From positions 121,941,501-122,005,500 of the forward strand of contig CM074857.1 in the NCBI GenBank assembly GCA_037501455.1: a DNA stretch of 64,000 nucleotides, given 5' to 3'. The stretch's first letter is position 1. Each line of letters opens with the position of its first letter. The notes beneath the pieces were generated by a model. It searched no databases. It saw only the letters and a program-made list of their open reading frames with translations, and was not told where the DNA came from. Both the position numbers and the translations under genes were made by a program. Below, one piece after another: positions 56,166 to 64,000 of this stretch. The stretch is from Lantana camara. Its lineage: Eukaryota > Streptophyta > Magnoliopsida > Lamiales > Verbenaceae.

Positions 56166-59037
56166 ATGGCCGGAAACCAAGCTGATGATTATGTGCGGGA
56201 GATTGAGGAGATGTCGGTGGGGAGTTCCTCCCCTCATGGCGATGTTCCCGTAGCTGTCCCTTTGATTAGGGCGCACCCAGGTGAAGGTATTCCCGTGGCG
56301 ATATCGGTGGCCCAGGCTCCGGTCGACGCCGGGGAGGAAGAGGTGAACGCTGCCGTTCAAGGGATGAACGAGCGTGTTCCCGGTGAGACGGACGATCTCT
56401 TTGAGGAGATGCACAATGTGATGGAGATGCAGAGACAAGGGGAGAGAGTATTCCCAGTTTTGAACAACGCTGTGAGACCCCAAGATCACAGGATCACAGT
56501 GGCTATGGCGGCTCCCGAGGGTGAAGCGGGGCCATCCGGGCGTCCATTCGAGGCTGAACCTTCCAGAAGGCGTCAGAGGAGAGGCAAGGAGCCTGCCACT
56601 CGAGTAAGGCAAGACAACCGCCATCAGACTGACAGATCTCCAGACGAAATTGAGAGTATTCTGACCCTCGGTGATTTGGAGGAGTTGAGGGCGAAAGCGT
56701 ATTGGGATGAAGTCGTGTTTCCCATGAGACTTCCTGAGGAAGGGGAGAGGGCCAATCGACCACCGCCTGGGATGATGACGGTCTATTGGGACGCAGTTCT
56801 TGCTGGGGGTCTGAGGTTTCCAATCGCTCACGACGCCGTCATCATTTACCACCATCTAGGGCTTTGCCCTTCACAAATTCTACCCAATGGCATAGCCCTA
56901 ATCAACACGTTCATCATAACAATGAGGGCCTTGGGCAAAGCACCCTCGATAATCAACTTTGACAGCTTGATACAAGTAGCCCGCTCGCCACGCTCGTCGC
57001 CTACAGACGGATTTTACTACGCCCAGGCCAAATCAGGCTTTAAGATGATAGATTCTCCATCTTCCTCTTATGGCGAGCACTGGAAGGAAAAATACTTTTT
57101 CGTGGGGGCTCCCGGGGGGATTTTCGGAGTTCACCGGCAATGGATGATTCATGGCGAGGGTCCATTGATTAGGGAAAGGATGAGGAACAAGGATTTCGAG
57201 GAGTGGGCGATGGGGTTAGCCCTCGAGATGAGGGCTGAAAAGAAGTGGATTAAGGCGGATACATTGGTGAAGAACGAAAGGATATTGTTCCGCTACGGAT
57301 TATCTTGCCCCCCTGACCTGATACTCAACCCGCCTACTGACATCATGGCCCTCGACGGTTAGATTCTAGGAACTAACATCTCTAACCTTTAGAATAGCTC
57401 TCTAACTTACAGTTATCAATGTTTTCTTGTTTATACAATTCAAACAACCAATCTTCTGACGCTCGTTCCCCTTTACTTGCAGGTATCCAAATACTTTCTC
57501 AAGGCATGAATGCTGAAGCCCTTTCACGTATGTTGGGTGCCCAAGGGCCCGCAGTCGATCCTCAACAGCCACAACCGCAGCAGAACCGCCCTCCCAATGC
57601 TCCGAGGGCGAGGGTAAACCGCCGAGGAGCGGGCCGAGGGCAAAACGCTCGAGGGGGCGCAGGGAATGAGGTTCCTCCCAGGGGCCCTATCGAGGACCTA
57701 ACACTGGAGGGTACCCACGAGGCTACTCCTCCGCCGGCGGCCCCCGTGGGCCCTATCTCTCTGAGTTCAAGCGGGTCAAGAAACCGCTCGGGTGAGCCTG
57801 TCCGGATTCACGAAATTCTCCGGGCCGACCGCCAGGGGAAAAGAAAAAGGATGCCGGACTCCCTCCCTATTTCTGGCAAGGGAAAAGAGGTGGTCGTGGG
57901 CCACCGTGGTGAGGGCAGTGACACTTCATCTTCTGAGGATGAAGAATTTTGGAAGATAGGCTGCAAGGGCGACTCCCGTTATAAGCGGCAGCGGACTGAG
58001 GGCCCCGTGCTCCTAAAAAAGAGCGCTTACTCAGTCAACCTTGTCTCCGACATCGTTGGGAAACTCCAATTTTCCGGCGATCATGACAAGCTGAACGATC
58101 ATGACGCCGCTCGCGTTGCTGATGATGCCTGCCATGTCCTTCTGACGGTAAGTCTGTACTCCCTTTTACCAAATTCTCCTTTCTTCCTTCCACGCTCGGA
58201 TTATGACCCTCGTTTATGGCTTCCCAGGAGGTAATCCCGAGGCTGAAAAACTTGCAAGGGCGAGCGCAAGCATATTCTGAGCGTAAAGCCAAGTACAAGA
58301 AGTTGTTGCGCATCTCAGACCCTGTCCAACTGCAGGAGGATTACAACAGTATCAGCGCTCAGCTGAATTCCGCCACCGTTGAAAACACTCAGCTGAAGGA
58401 AAATCTGAAGAAATCTGATGACGCCTTTCTGGTCCTAAACGAGCGTCACCAGAAACTGAAGGCTGAGCGGGATCAGTTGAGGGCACAAAACGTGGAGCTA
58501 GGTGAGCAACTGGCGGAGAGCACTCGCCGGAACGAGACTGCCAACAAAGCCTTTGCTGACTTGCAGGGCAAAGTATAGGGCTTGGAAGCGAGGATATCCT
58601 GGGAGGCGGTGAAGAAGTTCGTGCGCTCCAAAGCCTTTGTGTTCGCGGCCAACATCCAGTGCTTTGACAATGCTCGACGCTTCTTCCATAAAGCGATTGG
58701 GCAGATGGTGAAGTTGGGACTGGCCCCGGAAAGCGCTCGATCCGACGCTCGTCTGCGCATGGACCTTGATGAGAACTGCGAGCCAATGGTCCAGGAGGAG
58801 GATCCCACGGACAATCTGGCGGAGCCTGAGTATCAGGAGTTGGTGGAAACACTCCAAAGGGAGTTTATAGCTGCCAACAGGGTAGATCCCGAGCCTCTCC
58901 TGATAGAAGACGAGGGCACTGTCATGGACGTCTTAGATGCCGAGGAGCCTGGTGATGCCCAAACCTCTGATGCTAATGTGTTGGCCCCGGTTCCCCTTGC
59001 AACTGCTCCTCCCGAGCCTAACGCTCCGGCCCAGTGA
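56166..59037 (+). pseudogene. Antisense extra gene of the gypsy element, three exons, one stop
   Basis: Start at ATG 56166 (MAGNQADDYVREIEEM). The TTG six bases upstream is not a plant start. Exon 1, 56166-57356; intron to 57480 (GTTAGA..TTGCAG); exon 2, 57481-58149 (GIQILSQGMN on); intron (GTAAGT..CCCAG); exon 3, 58229-59037. Both joins keep the frame. Residues about 150-395 (PPGMMTVYWDAVLAGGLRFP, HHLGLCPSQILPNG, YFFVGAPGG) resemble the plant family called putative gypsy type transposon (Transposase_28). Exon 2 is low-complexity, Pro/Gln/Arg-rich with an RRGAGRGQ tract. Exon 3 starts with a long coiled coil (SAQLNSATVENTQLKENLKK; ERDQLRAQNVELGEQLAEST) and ends acidic. The only lesion is TAG at 58576-58578 (expected Gln). 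Extra antisense genes at this place are known in Tat elements; their function is not. It is not gag. Confidence 0.85.
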
Positions 59038-60036
59038 AACTCTTTATACTGATCCCTTGTTGTTTTAAATCCCTTGCCATTACTATGAACAATTTATGCT
59101 TGTACTTAATTTTCCCGTTATTCCTTTAACATTTTGAGTTTCTTTTCATACTTTAGCACTCTTTCTCTACTGCATTGCTGTCTGAATGCTTTTCCTTGAC
59201 TCTTGGATGGTGAATGATGTTAATTTGTTGAGCTTTGCCACTTTTACATTGTCTCCCTCATTTGGACGTTTGCGATGAGCATGTTTTTGCACGAGGGCGC
59301 TTCTTGCGAGGGTGCCCCGGCATTCATCTCAATGCGTCATTAGTTCGAGAATTGGCAGCGTCCGTCGGTTCGAGGGGCGTAAATACGGGCGCGAGTGTGT
59401 TTCCCATGGATGTTTCGCGATTAGGCTCGAATTTGAACTTAGGAAATCTTTAGGGATTTGCCTAAGTATTGGCCGAATAATGCGCACCCTCGTTCCGGAC
59501 GCTCCAATGAGTCATGCGCAATTTAGAAATCAACAGTAGGATTTGCTAAGTGTGAGAAAGAATAGAGCGTAACCATAGGGTTAGCGTTATTCCGAAGAGC
59601 ACATGAAGGGACTGAGTTAAAATCCATTATCTTATGAGTGTATTTTTACTCCAAAAGTTGAGGGTCATTCGGGTTTTCACGAGCTCGAGCTGGAGTGGTT
59701 GGCACTCAGCTAGCTATAACTGGGCAGTACGCTTCCCGTTGTCTGACACGCTCATTTTTAGGACTTTATATTACCAACCGTTCAAACTGTTATAGGTGGA
59801 TGGTTATCAACACCTGGACAGTGTAGCTTTGGAACGATTGATGTATCACGTAGACCGTTCGACGTGGAGGATGCTCGACACGGAGTAGGCCTCTCGCTGC
59901 TCGGATCATTTGATCAAAATAACAAAGCAAAGCACATAATAAAAACAAAGAGTTAAATACTTACTGTTATATAAATGCATTTTTTGGATATGGTTACAAT
60001 CACGCCACAAACGGGCCATTACAAAGAAACTGATGT
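59038..60036. other. Gypsy spacer between antisense gene and pol
   Basis: About 1 kb between the convergent 3' ends of the antisense gene and pol. No supported coding sequence. It probably holds both polyadenylation regions, but no signal stands out. Confidence 0.55.
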
Positions 60037-63000
60037 CTACACGTAGAACCTTCTGAGGTTACACGCATTCCATGGCCTAGGGTGTCGCTCGCCTTGCAAA
60101 GTTTCCAATAGGTAGGTGTTGTTTACTCGTACCTGGATGACTTTGAAGGGGCCCTCCCAGTTAGGGTCCAACTTACCTACGTGTTTGGAGACTTCAACTT
60201 TTTTGAGGACCAAGTCCCCTAGCTGGAAAGTCCTTTCCTTAACACGTTTATTGTACTGGCGAGCAACGGTTGCTTTGTATTTGTGAATACGTGCCCAAGC
60301 AGCATTCCTCTTCTCATCCAGCAAATCTAACTCGAGCACCCGATGGGTCTCGTTGGCGGCAGGCTCGAAATAGGCAACTCGTGCGGATTCTTGAGCAATT
60401 TCCGCAGGTATCATGGCCTCGGAGCCGTATACGAGGGAATAGGGGGTTTCCCCCGTTGCCGCTCGCAGAGTAGTACGGTACGCCCACAGGGCTCCCTGAA
60501 GTTCTTCAGCCCATTCTCCCTTCTTACTCTCGAGCATCGTTTTCAGATGCTGGAGTATGGTTCGGTTGGTCACTTCAGCTTGACCATTAGCTTGAGGATG
60601 ACCCACGGAAGTGAATCGTTGTTCGATCCCTAATTCATAGCACCAATCCCGCGTGTCCGCAGCGATAAACTGGGAACCGTTATCCGAGATGAGCACCCTC
60701 GGGATACCGTATCTGCAGATGATATTTTTCCAAATGAAATCCCTCACGACTTTGAACGTTATCTTAGCGACCGCTTCTGCCTCGGCCCACTTGGTGAAAT
60801 AATCCACTGCAAGTATTACGAACTTCTTTTGCCCGACCGCCATTGGGAGAGGTCCCACGATATCAATGCCCCATTGATCAAAAGGCCAGGAAACATCAAT
60901 AAGAATCATTTGAGCTGCCGGCAACTGAGGAGTGTTGGAGTGGAACTGGCACTTGGGACATTTCTTGGAATATTTAATGGCATCTTGCAATACCGAGGGC
61001 CAATAGAACCCACTCCTTAAGATTTTCTTAGCCAAGATTCGTCCGCCTGAGTGGTTCCCACAACTTCCACTGTGTACATGCTCTAAAACTTCTTTAGCCT
61101 ACGAGGGTCTCAAACATCTCAACGGTGGTCCCAGGAAGGATCGCTTGAATAAACGACCCTCGGCATCCAATGAGAAGCGAGGGGCTTTGCTTTTGATCTT
61201 CCGAGCCTCAACTTTGTCGCTCGGGCAAGTTCCGTCCTGGAGGAATCTGACAATTTCATCAAGCCAACAAGGTTCGGAGGGGTCAATCATGTGCACTTCT
61301 TTTGAAGGTTCGCCTTTACTTATCAGTGGCTCCTCCGTTCTCAGAAATGTAACAGCGCGCTCACTATGGCCATCTAGGGCGGACGCAAACTTCGAAAGAG
61401 CGTCAGCATGTTCGTTTTCTGCCCTCGGAATTTGCAAAAGATGGAATTCCTTGAACTTGGCTATCTCTTCCTTGGCGCTCGACAGGTACTGTGCCATGGT
61501 GGCTTCTCGAGCCTCATAACTACCATCAATTTGACTCGCGATCAACTGCGAATCAACGTATGCTGTGACACGAGTGGCCCCATTCTGGAGCACAATCCTA
61601 AGCCCTTGGATGAGGGCCTCATACTCAGCTTCGTTGTTGGTGACTTGAAACGCCAGCTTGATTGCGTAGTCGACTTCAGCCCCAAGGGGATCCCTGAGGG
61701 TCACCCCGGCTCCTCCCCCCTGTGAGGTCGAGGAGCCATCCGTATGCAAAAGCCATAAACCCTCATCCGCCAATGGCACAGTCTCCAGATTGAAACGTTC
61801 AACCAACAAATCGGCCACTGCCTGAGCCTGTATGGCTGTACGGGGCTCGAAGGAGATATCAAACTGACTAAGCTCAATTGCCCATTTAATTAACCTTCCC
61901 GAAACATCCGGCTTAGATAGCACTTGTTTGAGTGGTTGATCTGTGAGCACTGTGATGGAGTGAGCCTGAAAATATGGCCTCAGCCTTCGGGATGCGTTAA
62001 CGAGCGCAAAGGTGAATTTCTCGATCTCCATGTACCTTTTCTCTGCTCCCTGTAGAGTCTTGCTCAGGTAATACACTGGCATATGCTTACGCTCGCGGAT
62101 TGCTACGAGGACAGCGCTCGTGGCTTCCAAAGAAACTGATAGATAGATAAACAAGTTCTCCCCCGGGACTGGCTTGGTCAACAAGGGCGCGCTCGACAGG
62201 TACTGTTTCATGCTCTGCAGGGCCTTTTCGCAATCTTCGTTCCAGGTGAAGTTACGAGCGTTGTGCAAAATTTTAAAGAAGGGTAGATTCCGGTCTGCTG
62301 AGCGGGAGATGAACCTATTTAGCGAAATGATCTTCCCCACGAGCACCTGGACCTCTCTGAGATTGCGAGGGGAGGGTATGTCCAGGATTGCTCTAATCTT
62401 CTCGGGATTTGCCTCTATGCCACGTTGACTGACCATGTATCCCAGGAATTTACCACCCCGAACACCAAAGGTGCATTTTGATGGGTTCAACTTCATTCCG
62501 TAACGACGAAGGATGTCGAAAGCCTGCTTGAGATCCTCCAGATGGGAGCGCTGGCTCTCACTCTTGACTATCATGTCGTCTACATATACCTCCATAGATT
62601 TTCCAATTTCATGCTCGAACATTCTATTGACGAGCCGCTGATAGGTCGCTCCCGCGTTTTTGAGCCCAAATGGCATGACTTTGAAACAGTAAACACCCAG
62701 ATGCACAATAAACGCAGTTTTGGGGCGATCTTCGGGCGCCATAAAGATTTGATAATATCCCTGAAAGGCGTCCATCATACTCATGAGTTCACACCCGGCT
62801 GTAGAATCTACCAACTGATCGATCCTCGGTAGTGGGTAATGGTCTTTGGGGCACGCTTTGTTGAGGTCCGTGAAGTCGTTGCACATACGCCACTTATTGG
62901 CGCTCTTTGGGACGAGCACCACATTGCAAAGCCATTCTGGGTACAAGATTTCCTCGATGTATTGAGCATCAAGCAACTTACCAACCTCTTCTTCGATAAC

Positions 63001-63999
63001 CCGTTTCCTAAAGCCATGAACGTCCCTCTTCTTCTGTTTGATGGGCTTGAAGGTTGGATCCACGTTCAGTCTGTGGACAATGACGCTCGGATCTATTCCG
63101 GTGAGATCAGAAGCTTTCCACGCAAAAACGTCTAGGTTCTCCCGTAGGAAGTCGATCATCAAAACTTGCGAGGGCCCATCCAGGCCTGAGCCAATCTGGG
63201 TTGTTTTATCCGGGTTCCCAGGCTCCAATTCAACGGTCAAAAACTCCTCAGTGGGCTCGATCCGAACCTCCGGCCTGGGCGCTTCTAGCGCTCGTTTTTT
63301 CCCGGTGAGCATACCCTCGGGCTCTTCACGCTCGTTTTCTGAAGAAGAGCCCTCGACGGCCCCCGGTGGCCTATTCTCTGAACATTGACCATCCCCAGGG
63401 GTCCTCTTTTTATTCTTCTTTCGATGCAGCTTGGCTCTCTTGCGCTCGGGGCCATCTTCGTTCAATTCGGGGAAGTCAATGGACTTTTTAGTAGACCCAG
63501 GCTGAATGGACTGCTTAGGTTTGTGGCTTCGAAGCGAAAGTATGTAACATTCCCAAGCTTCTTTGACGTTACACAGAATTTCTCCGGTACCCTCGGGGGT
63601 TGGAAATTTGACTTTTTGATGATAGGTGGAAATTACGGCCTTGAAATCCACGAGGGCTGGGCGCCCAATGATGATATTGTAAGGAAGATCCACCTCAACG
63701 ACGGTGTAGAGGACGCTCAAAGTTTTTCGCTGTGGGGCGCGACCAAAAGAGGTGGCCAAGCGAATCTGTCCGCGAGGGACGATTTCGGAACCTCCAAACC
63801 CTACGAGGGCAGTTCTGAGAGGTTCGAGGGGGATGTTTGTTATGTTCATTTGTTGAAACGTTGAGTACGGGAGAACGTTCACAGAGCTTCCACTATCAAA
63901 TAAAACCCACTTTACAGTGTGGTTATGAACGTCTAAACTAACCACCATGGGACAGTCAGAGGTTTTTCCTATCCCATGGGGTGTTACAATATGTTCAAG
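60037..63999 (-). pseudogene. Gypsy pol: protease, RT, two RNase H, integrase; one stop
   Basis: One frame from the window edge (63999) to 60037, broken only by TAG at 61099-61101 between the second RNase H and integrase (LRPS-*-AKEVLEH). Protease: FDSGSSVNVL (near 63890). RT: DFTDLNKACPKDHYPLPRID, PFGLKNAGATYQRLV, YVDDMIVKS (near 62580). First RNase H: YLSVSLEATSAVLVAI to VLTDQPLKQVL. Second, archaeal-like RNase H: LLHTDGSSTSQGGGAG, NNEAEYEALI, AYVDSQLI, ENEHADALSK, which keeps Asp-Glu-Asp and is the better catalytic candidate. Integrase: His/Cys finger (HVHSGSCGNH..CPKC), WGIDIVGPLP, ISDNGSQF, QANGQAEVTNRT, then a tail with LGDLVLKKV. The upstream end is open, so gag is likely in the same frame or just outside the window. 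Nearly intact. Confidence 0.93.
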
Positions 64000-64000
64000 A

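Larger units (their letters stand above)
54717..64000 (-). mobile_element. Ty3/gypsy Tat-lineage retrotransposon, partial
   Basis: Minus-strand element whose 5' part (5' LTR, PBS, gag) lies beyond the window. Visible: open pol (63999-60037), a spacer, an antisense three-exon gene (56166-59037), polypurine tract at 55571-55580 and 3' LTR 54717-55567. The RT-RNase H sequence style (FAWKASDLTGID, KNAGATYQRLVNRMF, YVDDMIVKS), a second RNase H domain and an antisense extra gene all point to the Tat group (Retand/RIRE2/Grande type). The base composition is clearly more G+C-rich than its surroundings. Confidence 0.94.

Noticed and set aside
56109..56855. 248-codon minus-strand frame opposite the antisense gypsy gene
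   Set aside because: The plus strand has family-like domains, splice sites and a promoter. The minus frame has none and is a shadow in G+C-rich coding DNA.
58352..58857. Three overlapping minus-strand frames of 113-166 codons
   Set aside because: Shadows of the coiled-coil exon on the plus strand.

Overview
The window is repeat-dominated nuclear DNA of a flowering plant, most likely a eudicot. The evidence is an En/Spm-type CACTA transposon with plant-specific transposase domains, six LTR-retrotransposons of plant Ty1/copia and Ty3/gypsy-Tat type, a probable solo LTR, spliceosomal introns, and remnants of plant autoinhibited Ca2+-ATPase (ACA) genes. The species cannot be named from sequence alone. 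I see no bacterial genes, rRNA, tRNA genes or CRISPR arrays.

Layout, left to right. (1) 1-28344 is a copia element (CP1) whose pol is split by a 25,987-bp CACTA element (1407-27393, 3-bp TSD TGA). The two halves of the CP1 reverse transcriptase rejoin in frame across it. The CACTA carries a decayed TNPD-like transposase gene (4047-7660) and a TNPA-like gene (from 7785). Exon 2 of the TNPA-like gene was hit by a second copia (CP2, 8007-17676, about 1.9-kb LTRs). Afterwards a 5.96-kb block running from inside CP2 RT through its 3' LTR and most of the TNPA-like gene was tandemly duplicated (14298-20257 and 20258-26215). The junctions share TGGAC and the copies are about 99.5% identical by eye. 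(2) 29323-29582 is one exon of an unrecognised plus-strand gene. Just after its splice donor lies copia B (29596-37788, TSD GTATC), which lacks RT and RNase H. The 5' LTR of B is itself interrupted by copia C (29637-34534, minus strand, TSD GTCAT), a young and nearly intact element with one nonsense codon. (3) 39055-49556, minus strand, holds an ACA12/13-like Ca2+-ATPase pseudogene broken by copia D (40471-47679, TSD GTTTC). An ACA1/2-type N-terminal exon sits just upstream. A probable 2.24-kb solo LTR (49669-51911, TSD GCTTC) lies upstream of that. (4) 52739-54716 is an unusual AT-rich segment. A small two-exon gene of unknown family (53358-54024, minus) is flanked by islands rich in the hexamer AATCGC/GCGATT (23 occurrences) arranged as palindromes, direct repeats and inverted repeats. 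(5) 54717-64000 is a Ty3/gypsy element of the Tat lineage on the minus strand, cut by the window edge. It has an 851-bp LTR, a pol with protease, RT, two RNase H domains and integrase, and, between pol and the LTR, an antisense three-exon gene with its own TATA box.

How it fits together: almost every coding segment serves transposition (transposase and its DNA-binding partner, gag, protease, RT/RNase H, integrase), and nearly all are broken by nonsense codons, frameshifts or nested insertions. Target-site duplications fix the order of events: CP1 before CACTA before CP2 before the tandem duplication, B before C, and the ACA gene before D. Most stop codons whose ancestral residue can be guessed are one C-to-T or G-to-A step away, as expected for methylated, silenced DNA. 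The least explained parts are the AATCGC island region with its small gene, the antisense gene of the gypsy element, and the hairpin repeats in the long leaders of CP2 and D.
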